Below are positions 25,941-39,707 of a DNA stretch of 64,000 bases, piece after piece (positions within the stretch are counted from its first letter, which is position 1; each line of letters begins with the position of its first letter). Under the pieces are notes generated by a model that saw nothing but the letters and a program-made list of their open reading frames with translations, did no database searches and was not told where the DNA came from. Origin of the DNA: Neocallimastix lanati (nom. inval.) (Eukaryota; Neocallimastigomycota; Neocallimastigomycetes; Neocallimastigales; Neocallimastigaceae). Position numbers and translations under genes: made by a program. Location: the NCBI GenBank assembly GCA_016946835.1, contig JACVTC010000005.1:1655001-1719000 (forward strand), written 5' to 3'.

Positions 25941-28648
25941 ATGTCTGAAGAAGATACACTTGCTCAAGTATCCGAAATTTTAAACAATCTTCGTAAGCAA
26001 AAATATTATTATTTTAAGATATATTTAAAATATATATACTAAAAATAATATTATAATAAAGAATAAAAAGTATATATTAATTTTTTTTGAATTTATATAA
26101 ATTTAGTATTAAATATAGAAAATGATGACGCATTAAATTGTGAAAATATTGAAACTTTAAAACAACATTTAACAGAAAGAAACAATGATCTTAACTTAGC
26201 TATCCGTAAGTCTTTTTCATTTTTTAAAATATATATTTTTTTTAAAAAAAAATTAAAAAGTAGTATTAACACTAAATAAAAAAATAAATAGAAATATCAC
26301 AAGTTTTACTTGTAAAGCATGAAAATACTCGAGAAAGTATAGCAGAAGCCGAAGATAAATATAATTATTTATTAAGTCAAGAAGCTGAATATAAAGAAAT
26401 AATAGATAAAACAGTAGCGATGCTCGAAGAAGAGAAATCTGAAAAGGATAGAATATCGCTTGAAAGAAGTGAATTAAAAAATGTAAATAGAAAAAAAATA
26501 TTATATCATAAAAAAAAGATTGAAAATATATATAAATATATATCTAACACTATAAATTTAATAAATATTTTGATATTATATAGAAAAATAATAGTTTAAG
26601 AACTGAATTAGAAGATACAAAGCTAAAATTAGATGAACTTAGCAATAAGTTAAATAATTTAGAAATGCTTGAGTTAGAATTAAAAAATACTAAATCTATA
26701 GTTGAGTTGAAAGATAAAGAAAATAGTTTAATGTCTAAAGATGTAAGTTTAAAAAAAAGGAGAAAAAAGAAAAATATTTTATAAATATACTAATTATTTA
26801 ATTTATTTATATTTAATACTAGTTTGAAAATCTTATAGGTCAATTTTCTGTATTAAAACAACATGAAGATAATTTAAATTTGGAGCTTACAAGAATTAAT
26901 CAAGAATATAGTAAGTTTTTTTATTTATTTATTTATTTAACAAGTATAAATTTTAAAAATTGAAATATTTTTGATTTTTATAATTATATTAATAAAAAAA
27001 TTTTTTTTTAATAGAAATTTTTAAAATTGAAAGTATCCAAAAAGTAAAAATGCTTGAAAAAAGCAGAAAAGAATATGTTGAAAAAATTAAAGTTAAAGAT
27101 GAAGAATTAAAGAAAAAGATTAAAGAATTAGAAGAAATTAAAAATAATGTTGAAGAATATCAAACGAAACAATTTAATGAATCTATTAAAAAATTAAATG
27201 ATGAAAAAGAATCATTACAAAATATTATTGATGAAAAAGATAAAATATTATCCGAAACTCGTATGAATATACTGAATTTAAATTCTCAAATAAATAAAAA
27301 AGAAAATGAATTATCAGAAAAAGATATGGAAATATACCATCTTAATAATAAAATTAATGATAAATTAAGAGTAATTTCTGAAAATAATACTGAAATATCG
27401 AATTTAAAGATGAAAGCTTCTGATACCGAAAATAAAATTGAAAGTTTAACTCAAATATTAGATGCGAAGGATAAAATAATATCAGAAAATAAAGATGTAA
27501 TGATGAAATTAAATGGAATCATTAATGATAAAGATTCTGAAATAAGAAATAAACAAGAAAAAATGAAAAAATTAGAAGATCAAATTAATGAAAAAGATAA
27601 TATTATAAAAGAAAATGAGAAAAAAATTATGGAATTCGAAGTTGCATCGTCAACTTATAATCAATTGGATAACAATAGTGAAATAATTCAAAAAGAAATT
27701 CGAAAAGAAGAAAAATCAACTTATGTGGATGATAACGATTCCTTATATGAATATAAATTAGAAAATGATCGATTGATGAATGAAATGGAAAAAATGAAAT
27801 CTGAATATGAAAAAGTTCAACAATTAAATGAACAAATGAAATTTGAATATGCCGAAAAAGAAGATGAATATAATAGAATTAAGAATGAAATGGATGAACT
27901 TAAAGGAAATATAATAGAATTATCAAAGATTCAAGAAGAAAATGATCAATTGAAGGAAGAAAGAGATAAATACAAAAGTACATGTCAAAAATTACAAGAA
28001 AAATGTAATGATTTAATGAATGATCTTAAAGAAAAAGAAAAAGAATTATCAAATATTGAAGAATCTACTAAAGATAAAGCTATTAAATTAGGTATTCTTA
28101 CCAAAGAAAATAAGGAAATGAAGAAAAAATTAGATGTAGCTGATGATAAAATCATGAGATTAACTCATGATAATAAAGAAGCTGAAATTTTAGCTATTAG
28201 AGCTAATGATGAAATTTCTAGATTAAACAAGATTATCAGTAATAATCAAGAAATTAAATTCTATGACAGTGGGTTAGAATCTATCGATTCAGATAAAACT
28301 GAAAGCGTTAATGATAGTATCATTGAATCACCGATTATTAAAGCAAAAACTATGGTAGATGTCGGTATTCAATGTAATATTAGTAAAAGTAGAACTATAC
28401 GTAAAAGTAGTAGTAAATTAATGGATGATAATAAATATGCTGGATCAGATAAATGGTCAAGATTAGCCACTCCAAAAAACAAACCACCACATACCATGTT
28501 AAGTTCCTATAAAAATTCATTAAGTAGACATCGTTCTATGTCACCTATACCATGTTCATCTCCAACTCCATCAAATTGTTCAACTAGTTCTTCATTATCC
28601 GAAAGACCACCATGGAGATTATGGAATTTATACACTAAAGATAGATAA
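25941..28648 (+). CDS. long coiled-coil protein of unknown function, 6 exons
   Basis: I do not recognise the family. Phase-consistent exons are 25941-25992, 26107-26205, 26292-26482, 26584-26742, 26823-26910 and 27015-28648 (740 aa). The start is the first ATG of a frame that joins cleanly through every intron. Residues ~40-620 are almost entirely heptad-like charged coiled coil rich in Glu/Lys/Asn/Leu/Ile, with internal echoes such as 'EKDKILSE' and 'AKDKIISE', 'NDKLRVISE' and 'NDKDSEIRN'. After ~630 the composition changes: 'TMVDVGIQCN', a pattern common in cytoskeletal coiled-coil proteins, then a basic Ser/Pro-rich tail with 'HRSMSPIPCSSPTPSNCS' and a Trp-containing end ('PPWRLWNLYTKDR'). 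No signal peptide or membrane segment is seen. A cytoskeletal, spindle-pole or vesicle-tether role would fit, but this is a guess from shape only. Coiled-coil similarity to myosin or golgin proteins would be compositional. Confidence 0.85.
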
Positions 28649-29527
28649 ACAGTTAAAAAAAATAAAAAATAATAATACTATTAATATTAAATATATATAT
28701 AAGTATATATATATTTAAAAGTAATAAAATAAAAACAAAATTGATAATAGACGTTTTTCTATGTTAACTAAATTTAGAAAAACAATAATATATTTAATTA
28801 TAATTAATAAAATAATATTTATAAGTATTATTTTATAATAAATTTAATATTGTTTATAGCATTAGATTTCCAATGTAATTTTTTTTAACTAAATCATTCA
28901 TTCTAACATTCTAAATATATATTCATTCATACTTTATATTTAATAATATAAACCTATATATTTTTGAAAATAAAAATATAAAATAATCAACCTCTCAATT
29001 CAATTCAATTTTAATACTCAAATTAAATCACACAAATTGTATTATAGCTAATACAAATTATAATTATCAATCCGTCATTTAAATAATTAATCCATATTTA
29101 AAATATATAAAACACGATGTCAAACCAATAATCAAAAATTAAAATTAAAATTTAAATTATGTAAAATAATAATAATAAAAAAAAAAAAAAAATACCAATA
29201 ATATATAAAAAAAATGGTTTGATAAAAATATTTTTTTTTTAAATTTCTTTTCTTTAATTTTTATTTTTAAAAAAAAAAAAAAAAAGAAAATAAAAATACA
29301 TATTTTTATATAAATAATTTAAAACCAAAATAAAAACTAATAATAATAAATTAGTAATACCAGAATTAATGATAAAATTCAATTCTTGATAGATATAATA
29401 ATAAAAATAAAGTATATATTACTAAAAAATAATAATAATAATAATTAATAAATAATAATAATAAATAATAATAAAAATAATAATAATAATTTCACTATTG
29501 TTAAAAAATGCTTTTAATTTTTTCAAG

Positions 29528-29569
<42 letters not shown>

Positions 29570-29810
29570 AGTAATAACAATAAAAAAATATATTAATAAT
29601 AAAAAATGAAAGGAAAATAAAATTATCATTATTTTTTCTATCATTTTTTATTATTTAATACTATCAATAAATAAAATATTATTACACCCTAAAAATCTAA
29701 AAAAAAAAAAAAAATAAATAAATAAATAAATAAAATTATAAAATTATAAAATTATAAAAAAACAAAAATAAAAATAAAAAAAATAATTAACTTAAATAAA
29801 AGAATTTAAA

Positions 29811-29841
<31 letters not shown>

Positions 29842-30027
29842 TATAAGTTTTTATAATGCTGATAAAAGCATTTAAATTGATAATTTATTTTTTGTGTTTT
29901 GTTTCATCTTTATATGAATTATAAATATGTGTTTTTCAAGTCATTTTTAAATTTTAATTTTTCATTTTAGAGAAATTTTACATTTCATCTTTTTTTTTTT
30001 TTTTAATTTGTCGATTTTTAGATTGAT
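28649..30027. other. gene-free 3' region
   Basis: Low-complexity A-rich sequence with (AAT)n at 29429-29491, an A run of about 41 at 29528-29568, (AAAT)n at 29714-29731 and (AT)n at 29820-29844. No gene is seen. Confidence 0.6.
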
Positions 30028-30150
30028 GATGAAATGGTAATCCATTGAATCTACCGTTGTTAAGAACGTCGACGTTGAAATGATAAGGTATGGATTTTTA
30101 CCTCCCGATGAAAGAACTGATACAGATTCGGTTGATAACACTAATACTGA
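30028..30150 (+). mobile_element. fragment of the LINE-associated dispersed repeat
   Basis: About 120 bp of higher GC that aligns by eye with 21950-22090 (same strand) and the reverse complement of 51380-51500. The shared core is a CTACCGTTGTTAAGAACGTC-like block followed by GTTGAAATGATAAGG and TACAGATTCG. On the plus strand the best reading is 'STVVKNVDVEMIRYGF' then 'DERTDTDS', matching 'PAVVKSVHVETIR' and 'NTDSNDN' at the 22-kb copy. It is a short fossil of a dispersed coding element. It sits immediately before the tandem repeat at 30186. Confidence 0.6.
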
Positions 30151-30185
30151 AATTATTACTCTTTTAAAATACTAAAATATTAATT

Positions 30186-30323
30186 TACAGATAAAAGATT
30201 TAATTAACTACTAATATATATTACTTATACTAATTTTGGAAAATAATTTGGTATTACCATTTCAATAAATGGAAGTAATAAATTATTTCTTTAATTTCTA
30301 CTTTAGTTCCATTTTATTATTTT

Positions 30324-30367
<44 letters not shown>

Positions 30368-30637
30368 AAATTATAGATTTTTAATTCACACAAAAAAAAA
30401 AAATAAAAATAAAAAGTCTATTTTAAAAGATTATAATTTTAATTTTAATATATATATATATTTATATACAGTAATTAAATGAAAAAAAGTTAATCAACAG
30501 CTTACAGATTAATTACTTTTACTAATTTTGAAAAATATTACCGTATTACCATTTATAGAAATGAAAGTAATGAATTTAATTTCTTTTTTATCTATTCTTT
30601 AGTTCCAGTTTAATTATTGTACATTTTGATGTATATT

Positions 30638-30677
<40 letters not shown>

Positions 30678-31250
30678 TTAAATTTCAGATTTTTTAAGTG
30701 TTACAGAATGAAATCGGTATGTGTATTTTAAAAGATAATAGAGTCTTAATTTAAATTTTTATATATTTTTATTAGTATTATATAATAGTAATATGGAAAT
30801 ATATATTATAAAACGAAGGATATTATTTTTCAGTTTACAGATTAATTTAAATATTAATATATTACTTTGACCAATTTTGGAAGATCATTCAAAATTATCA
30901 TTTAAGGAAATGGAACTAATTATTTTTTTTTCTACTTTAGTTCCAATTTAATTATAATATGTTTAATGTATATTTAAAAACGATAAAAAAAAAAAAAAAA
31001 AAGAGTTAAATTACAGATTTTATAAGTGTTACAGAAAGAAATCGGTATGTGTATTTTAAAAGATAATAGAGTCTTAATTTAAATTTTTATATATTTTTTA
31101 TTAGTATTATATAATAGTAATAAGGAAATATATAATATAAAATGAAGAATATTATTTTTCAGTTTACAGATTAATTTAAATATTAATATATTACTTTGAC
31201 TAATTTTGGATATTCATTCAAAATTATCATTTAAGGAAATGGAAGAAACT

Positions 31251-31289
<39 letters not shown>

Positions 31290-31395
31290 CATTTTCTACT
31301 TTAGTTAATTATTGGATATCTTATATATATCAATTTTTCTTTTTTTTTTTTTTTTTCTTTTTAATTATATATAATAGAATTAAATTACAGTTTTT
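30186..31395. repeat. ~325-bp tandem repeat, about 3.6 copies
   Basis: Units begin near 30186, 30502, 30835 and 31161 (spacings about 316, 333 and 326). Each runs in order: TTACAGATTAATT..., ACTAATTTTGG, a C/A-poor segment ending AAATGGAA, TTTCTACTTTAGTTCCA, then a long A run. After that come GAGTTAAATTACAGATTTT, AAGTGTTACAGAAAGAAATC, and a T/A tail with TTAGTATTATATAATAGTAA. Copies 2 and 3 are nearly identical over their second half. Copy 1 is the most divergent and copy 4 is cut off in a poly-T region. No unit has an open frame. Confidence 0.8.
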
Positions 31396-31825
31396 TTTTC
31401 TTCTTTTGCTTTTGTTTTTTTTTTTTTGCTTTTGTTTTTGTTTTTGTTTTTTTTTTGTTTCATTTTAATTTTTTTTTTATATCTAATAAGTTTTTATTGA
31501 TAAACATATTTAATAAATATTTATTATAAAACTTAGAACTAATAATTCCATAATAATAATAATTAGTTACTAATATAAATTGTGAAATATTTCTATTAAA
31601 AAAATTTTTTATTATATGAAATTAATATATTATTATTTTATTATTTCACTATTATACTATTCCTTTTCTACTTTATTCATTTTTTTTTTTTTTTCTTATA
31701 TTTTTCATTTTCCTAACTTTAAATTTTATCTCTCCTATATTATATGAGAGTTAATTTTTATTTGAAAATCATTATTATTATATATCATATATATTTTATT
31801 ATTACAGTATTTACATAGTTAATAA

Positions 31826-32252
31826 ATTATTTTGATTTCCTTTTTGAATAATATAATAAAAAAAAAAAAAAAAAAAAAATTGAATGAAAATACACTTCCA
31901 ATAATTTATTTATTATTTATAATATAATATATATATATATAATAAAATATATTAAAAATTAAAGTAATAATAAAAATATATATATATATATATTGTAAAA
32001 TAGAAATCTAATGAAATTTTTTAAAATAATCATAACATTATTTATTGGAATAATTTCTACTAAACATTTATGATAAAGAATTAGAAATTAAAAATGGTAG
32101 TGAAAATCCACTATGTTTCTCCCAAAAAAATTATTAGTATGAATTTCTATTTCTCTTGATTTAATATATATATTGGATTAATATTATTATTATTTGTGTT
32201 TGATTTTTTTTTTTTTTATTATTATATTATTCAAAAAGGAAATCAAAATAAT
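31826..32252. repeat. inverted repeat, MITE-like (~45-bp arms, 427 bp overall)
   Basis: The left arm (31826-31880) contains ATTATTTTGATTTCCTTTTT followed by GAATAATATAATA and an A run. The right arm (32206-32252) is its reverse complement: a T run, then TATTATTCAAAAAGGAAATC and AAAATAAT. The interior has no open frame. The shape fits a miniature inverted-repeat element or a structured 3' region. No target duplication could be defined in this composition. Confidence 0.5.
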
Positions 32253-32622
32253 TATGTTTTTAGTTAATACAGTGGTTTTTAGATAAATATTTTTAAAGGG
32301 ACTATTAAACCAAATTTTTATGTTTATTAATCTCACTAATATGTAAATTGTTTTATATTTTATGATTAATATTTTAAATTGTATTCTACAATATAATAAT
32401 ATTAATAATTAAAATAAATAAAATATAAAACTTTATGTGGAATTATGGAATATTAAAATATAATAAAATTTTTTGTTTAATTATTTTTTTATTTAATTAT
32501 TTATTTTCTATAAAATTATTATTATAATATATATTCACTGACCCTATATAACTATAGTAGTTTTATATAAAAAAAAAAAACTTTGTATCAGGTCAATTTT
32601 ATTATAAATATATTTAAATGAT

Positions 32623-32662
<40 letters not shown>

Positions 32663-33644
32663 GATATATATTTATAAAAATAGAATTATACATTTTCTTT
32701 TTTATTTTATAATTATTATTAAATATAAATACAATATATATATTAGATATATAAGAATAATATATATAAAAAAAATATTATATGAAGTTTTTTTTTTAAT
32801 CCTTTAAAATAATAATCTAAATTATTATTATTTTATATATCCTATATTAATAAAATTGGCTTATTCTTTAAAAATAATCTTTATTATTATTATTTTAATA
32901 CTATATTAATACATTTATTATATATTTGTATTATAATAAAAAATTATTAATTATAAAAAATATATATATAATAAAAATATAATAATTAATAATAAAATAT
33001 ATATATATATCAAAAACATTATATATATATTAGTATAGTATATATACAATTAAATCTTTTTTTTCTAAAAATATTTAAATAATTTGAATAATTAAAAATA
33101 TATAATAATATATAATAATTATTTATTAGAATTATATTGATGAATCTGTAATATTGTTGATTGAGAATGTTGTATTTGTATCTCCTTTGTATATATATTA
33201 CATGTTTACTTGTTTTTGTTTGTTTTGTTTTTGTTTATTCATTTTATCTTTTCATTTCGTATCTTATAATTGTTCTATTTGTTTATTATATAAATCCAAT
33301 TGTATATTTTTTAATCTTTTTTTTTTTTTTTTTAATAATTTTTTTTTATAAATTAATAATATTTGTATTATATTATAAATATTATTATTAAAAGAAAAAA
33401 AAATTATTCTTTATTTTTATATATATGTGCTTTTTTTTTTTATTATTATTTTAATTTAATTTTCTTTTTTTATTTGTTATATTATATTACTAAGTTTTGT
33501 TCTGCATTATTTTTTTTTTATTTATTAATTTTTTTTTTCAATTTTTTTTTCTTTTTTTTTTCTATTTATTTTATTTTCTTTTTTATTTTACTTTAAAATA
33601 TTTTTTTTATTTCTTAATTACTAAATTTCTTTTTTTTTTTTTTT
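32253..33644. other. gene-free spacer downstream of the RRM gene
   Basis: A and T runs, (AT)n and (ATT)n only. Open frames on the plus strand at 33150-33600 are Phe/Tyr/Leu low-complexity artefacts of T-rich DNA. This is the likely 3' UTR side of the minus-strand RRM gene. Confidence 0.6.
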
Positions 33645-35222
33645 TTAATTGTTTTCATTTGCAATAGTTTTACTATTAATATTAGTACCAACTGAAGAAT
33701 AAACTTGTGGTGGTGGAATAATTGGCTCACTTGTTAAGTTTGATAATGAAGAAAAAATAGAAGATTCTGGTTCTGTCTTATTATCAGTATTTCCTTCATT
33801 AAGAGTAAAATCAGAAACACTATTAAGAGAATTATTACTTTTAGCATTACTAATAGTGTTGCTATTAATAGTGGAAGAACTTTCTTCATTGGATTGAATG
33901 GTTGGTTCTAATTCTTTTTCATTTGATTTTTCAAAGTGTGGTTTCTTATATTGTAAATTTATGGAGGAAGAAGAAAACTTTGAAATTAATCCAAATGAAT
34001 CATTTTTATTTAAGGAATCTAAAATATTAGTTGAATTTTCATTATTAAATAAGTTAAAAGTGAAATTACTTTTAAGAACGTTGTTATTATTCATAGTAGA
34101 AGTATTCATAAATTCACATGTACTAGAAGTTTTAGCAAAGTTTGAATCATCCTTGGATTTTTCAGAATTTGTTTGTTCATCACTTTTTGGGGTACTCTCA
34201 AAATCTTCATTTTCCTTATTACTACTACTGGCATCACCCTTTGTAGTTATAGCATCTGATGATTTATCCATATTCATATTAAGGCTCATATTGTAGAATT
34301 TGTTATTAATATCTAAAGAAGAATCCATTAAGGAAGTTGAACTTCCTTTACCAAGATTATCTATTCCATTAGAATTGTTTATATCCATAAATCCTGGTGT
34401 TTTATTAATTGGTGATGAGAAGAACAAAGGAGTGGTAGAAGTTGACATTGGTCCTACCTTCTTTAATTCTTCCATTGAAGCATCTTTATTACCATTATCA
34501 TGTAATGAAGTTGGAATAGACGATCTATTCTTCATAATTTCATTATTTCCATTAGCAAAGTAGTTCAATGGTACATTGAAATTATTACCATAAAGATCAT
34601 TAGAAAATGAAGAGTCAATTCCATTTAAGCCGGAAGAACTTTGATTAAATTTATTGCTAATATTGTTTGAAACAGCATTAGTTGAAGTTTGATTAGTAGA
34701 ATTAGAATTAAATTGATTATTATTAACGGGGAAATCAGAATCTAATAAGGAAGATGGTTGTCTGTACAGATTATTAATGAAGCCAGATGGAGTTGATGCA
34801 AACGTATTTGGTTGTTGCATTGGTTTTTGCATTGAATTATTAAAAGAAAATAAACCATTTTGGATAGATTGTTGTTTTAATCCTTTTGGAACACCTGGAT
34901 TTTCTGATAAAAAATTAAAAATACTATTGCCATATAAAGAATTGGTGGACGTATTGGTACTATTAGCAACACTATTACTATTTCCTGGAATATTTTTATA
35001 TAACTTATCAAAAGTAGGTTTATTGTTATTCATTACAGCAGCAGAATGATTCATATCCATGTTTTGATAATTTGGTAATTTATATAAATTTCTGTTTCCA
35101 TTATATAATGATGAATTTTGATCCATAAATGGTAGATTAAGAGTATTTAAATTACTCATATTGCCATTTCTTTCTCTTGCCCCTGGTAGCATAACTATAA
35201 TTTTTTTTTTTTTTTTATAAAA

Positions 35223-35258
<36 letters not shown>

Positions 35259-36131
35259 ATAGTATTAAAGAAAAAAAAAATTTATAAATTATATACATTT
35301 TTTTTTTTAAATAAAAATAAAAGTTTTTGACTAAATAATTATAAAATATATTAATTATTTTTCTCTGTACTTACATCCATTATTAGCTAATGGTCCCATG
35401 ACCGTATTGGATGGTAAATTCATTCCTCTATTCATATTATTTAATTGATAAGCATTATTATCATCTTTCAATAATTGATTACCAAGATTATTAACCATAT
35501 TATTATTAAAGTTAACGCAATTATTATCAGGGACCATATTATGGTATTGCATACATGCATTTTTCATTGATGAACCTGGATAATACATATTCATCATTGT
35601 TTTTTTAGTATGCAAATTCTTTTTTGCCATTTCAGCTTTTAAAATGCTTCCTTTTTCGAAGTCAATTTGTCTTCCTGTCAAAACCTCCATAGCATTTAAT
35701 GCATCCATTTTAGTATGGAATTTTGCAAAACCAATCTAATGTATAATTTTTAATGAAATTTATTTTAATTTGTTTTTTTTTTTATTAATATTTTTATTAT
35801 TTTTAAATATGATTTTTATTTTATATTGTTATCAATAAATAATTTTATATTAAAAATATATAATATATAAATATAGTTAAATTAATGTATGTATATATAT
35901 ATAAATATATATAAAACTAAGTATATAAAATATAAAATATATATAAATACATATGTACAATGAAATATAATATAATATATTTACAATTTGTTTTCGTCCA
36001 TCTTTATTTGGTGTTGGAATTTTTAAAGTGGCTGCTTCAAAACCTGGATTAAAAATAAACATATTTTGGAATTCCCTTTCATTCATATCATCAGGAAATC
36101 CAACCACAAAAATAGTTGTAATTTCTTCCAT
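33645..36131 (-). CDS. single-RRM RNA-binding protein with Asn/Ser-rich tail, 3 exons
   Basis: Probable mRNA-binding regulator. Exons on the minus strand are 36131-35985, 35735-35375 and 35194-33645 (685 aa), all phase-consistent with GT-AG introns. One RRM occupies residues ~5-90. RNP2 is 'IFVVGF' (residues 7-12), followed by 'DDMNEREFQNMFIFNPGFEA'. RNP1 is 'IGFAKF' at the start of exon 2, followed by 'ALNAMEVLTG' and 'DFEKGSILKAEMAKKN'. That last motif is typical of the RBPMS/couch potato and Whi3/Scw1-related RRM group ('lr.E.AK.Nt'). The intron splits the RRM just before RNP1. The remaining ~590 residues are low-complexity Asn/Ser/Met-rich sequence without a second RRM, the type of prion-like tail seen in Whi3-like proteins. 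No membrane or export signal is seen. Family assignment is by motif; a specific orthologue is not claimed. Confidence 0.85.
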
Positions 36132-36841
36132 AACTATTTAATTCAATTTTTTTTTTTTTTTTTTTTTTGATAAAATTATATGAAATTGAACTTTTTAAAA
36201 AGAAATAATATCAAATTAAATTTTTTAGTACAATTTGTATATTTGTATATTTGTATATATATATATATTGCAATATTATAGTTGTCGTTATTGTGATTTT
36301 TTAGAGGTAGATGTTTGTGATTGATGATGAATAAATGTTAATATTGAAAGTATTCTAAATATAACTAATTAATTTAAATATTATGTAGAATATAAATTAA
36401 GATACGAATAAAAAAGATATGATAATTGTATATATAATGGAAAAAAATATATATATATTTTATTTTTTTAGTATAATTGAATAATAGATATAATTTTTTC
36501 AATTCATTGTTTCATTATAATTAATATTAAATATTATTAGCATTTATAAAAAAAATTTAAATAAAATGAAATAATAATATAATAAAAATAATTAAAAAAA
36601 AAAATTAATAATAATTAATTAAAAATAAAATTTATTACAAGAAATAAAAAATTTTTTTTTAAAAATGAGAACCAGAAAAAAAAATTTTTTTTTAAAAAAA
36701 TTAGAACCACAAAAAAAAATTTTTTTTAAAAAAAAAAAAAAAAAAAAAAATATTATTAAAACTATAGATAAATAATAACACTATTAAATATTTAATTTAT
36801 AATTAAATTTTAATTAAAGATTGGAAGAGAAAAAAAAGAAG

Positions 36842-36884
<43 letters not shown>

Positions 36885-37646
36885 ATATAATTATATAAAA
36901 ATTATCCATATTGTTAATAATTATATTTAAAGTAATATGATTAATGATTTCTATTTTAAAAAAAAAAAAAATTAATTATATCATAAACCTAATTAAATAT
37001 ATTATTTTATTTTTAGATTGAATTTATAAATTAAATCTTTTAATATGTCAAATTTAGTCTCATAAAATATTCCCGGTCTAAAAATATAAATGTATAATTT
37101 TTCTTATTACTATTTAATGAATCTTAAATATTATTAAATCAGTTTTCAAAAACTATATTGCTTTATATTTTAATTGAAATAGTCTTAAAGAATAATTCAA
37201 TTATTCAGCTAATATATTAAGTGAATTATAACATTCTTGATGATTATCTATTATGATGTGTTTAATTTTTTTTTTTTGTTTTTGTTTTTGTTTTTTTTTT
37301 AATATCAAAATATTATTTTTATATATAATTCTTTTAATTCTTTTATATTATTTATTGTCATGAAAATGTATATTCATTCAATTTAATTTTTAAAATCATT
37401 TTTTTCAATTAACATACTGTTATTATTATAATTATTTTTTTGTTTTTATTTTTATAGAAAATTTGAACAATAATTGAATATTTTAATGATAATTTAAAAT
37501 TTATGTTACAATATGAAAAGAATAAAACGAAAAAAAAAATAATAAATAAATAATTGTTTTCATTACATTATCAACTTAATATAGTTAAGATATTGTTTTT
37601 CCGATAGTTAGTATTGAATGATAGATATATAATACATTATTTGAAC

Positions 37647-37687
<41 letters not shown>

Positions 37688-39100
37688 AAAAATTTTAATT
37701 GCAATGATGATGTTATATACAATATAATACAGAAAAAAAAATTTTAAGAAAATAATGAATTTAATAGTAAGAAAAAAAAATGATAAAATTACAATGAAGA
37801 TAATAATATAAATAAACAAATTGCGCAAAACAAAACAATGAAAATAGAAAAGAAAAAAGAAAAAAAAAAGTATATATATATATATATATTATATGTTTTT
37901 CATATAAAAATAATTATAATTATTAAAGAAAGCTAAAAATAAAAATAAATCTAATTTATAAAGAATAATACAATAGTTAATGTATTATATTTATATTTAT
38001 ACTTTTTTATTTTTATTTATATATATTAATATTTATATCTTTTTATTTTTATATATTCTCCTCTTTATTAAAACCTTAATAATATTTTTTGTCAATGATT
38101 AAATTTAAATATTTATTAATATTCTATTCATTCATATGAGAAATAATCCCTGATGTAAAGTTCAATTATTCTATAATTAAAGTTTTAATAATACATACAT
38201 AAAAGAATATAAAAAAAAATATGAATTTGTTAAATAAATCACTTTATATATCCATTAATAAATAGATAATTATATAAATATAAAATATATTTATATAAAA
38301 TTACCAAAATAAAAATGTATATAGTATTAAATAACCTTAATGATCTAAAATTTTTTCTATTTTTATTAAACAAGTATCTCTTCCTGTTTAATTTATATAA
38401 TAATTTTATTTTTAATAATAATAATAAAAACTAATAAAATAATGAAAATGAGATAATTATCTCTAAAGTAAAAAAATCTTTTAATAAAGTTTAATACTAA
38501 ATATGGTTTAAATTAATTATAGAAATCACTTTTAAACCAAAACCACACTATTTTACTAAAATAAAATTATACTTTTAATATATTTATATAACAATATTTT
38601 ATAAAGTTTTATTTAAAAAATATTTCAAATAAAATTAAAATGAAATAGAATTAAAGTATTAGTAGTATAATAAATAATTCACTAATCATATTTATCAATT
38701 TTTTTTTTATATATTATTAGTATATATATTTCGCATTGGTAATGTTAAATCATAGAGTAATACATTATGCAAAAATAATTTTGTATACTACCCTTCCAAA
38801 AACTATATAAATCTAAAAAACTTTATTAAATAATTTATAAAATATAAAATAGTTGTTAATTATTATCTTTTCTTAATTAAATAACTTTATTATAGTTTAT
38901 ATATATTTAAATTTTTTCTTTATGATTTGTATCGAAAGTATAATTAAGCATCTTTATTTATTATTTATATTTATATATGTACATATTAATAGAAATAGAA
39001 TTTAACTACACATATTAAATAAATGCATCACCTGTAATAAATATGATACATATAAGTATAAAGTAAATTTTTTATAGAAAAAGAAAGAAAAAATAAAATA

Positions 39101-39142
<42 letters not shown>

Positions 39143-39707
39143 AAAATTCACTGTAGCAAAATATTAATAATTAAAACTTATTTTTATAGTTAATAATATC
39201 TATATATATAAATATATATACACTACTATTCATGTAATTAAATATATATATATTTATATTTTTAAGCAATTAGTAATAATCTAAATATTTTATATGAAAT
39301 ATAAATCTAATTATTTTTATTTATATATATATATTTATTTATTATTTATGATTAATTATTAATTATTAATTATTAATTATTTATTATTTATTATTTATTA
39401 TTTATTTATTTATTATTCATTTATTATTTATTTATTTATTATTTATTTATTTGCTTATTTATTTGCTTATTTATTTACTTATTTACTTATTTATTTATTT
39501 ATTATTTACTTATTATTTATTTATTTATTTATTTATTTAATAAATTATAACTTTTGTACTTCATCTCAAAATGATAATACTCTAAATAATATATTATTAA
39601 TATTTTTGTCTTTGTTTTTGTTATAATTACATTATTGCTAATAGTATTACTATTTAATGATTACATGTATAGAATTAAAAGTCCTTATATTATTATTTAA
39701 TTTAATA
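36132..39707. other. gene-free spacer, 3.6 kb
   Basis: It lies between the RRM gene start and the RABL3-like gene end (both minus strand). Contents are A/T palindromic blocks at 36649-36750, A or T runs at about 36841-36880, 37650-37686 and 39101-39138, and a (TTTA)/(TTATTTA) tract at 39330-39540. No gene is seen. Confidence 0.6.
36649..36750. repeat. ~40-bp tandem repeat of self-complementary A/T blocks
   Basis: Three copies of an A-run/T-run/A-run palindrome separated by GAGAACCAG, TTAGAACCAC and similar spacers. Each block can fold on itself. Confidence 0.6.

Noticed and set aside
33898-35049. Plus-strand open frames opposite the RRM gene
   Set aside because: Antisense shadows of the Asn/Ser-rich third exon; they have no start context, introns or family signal.
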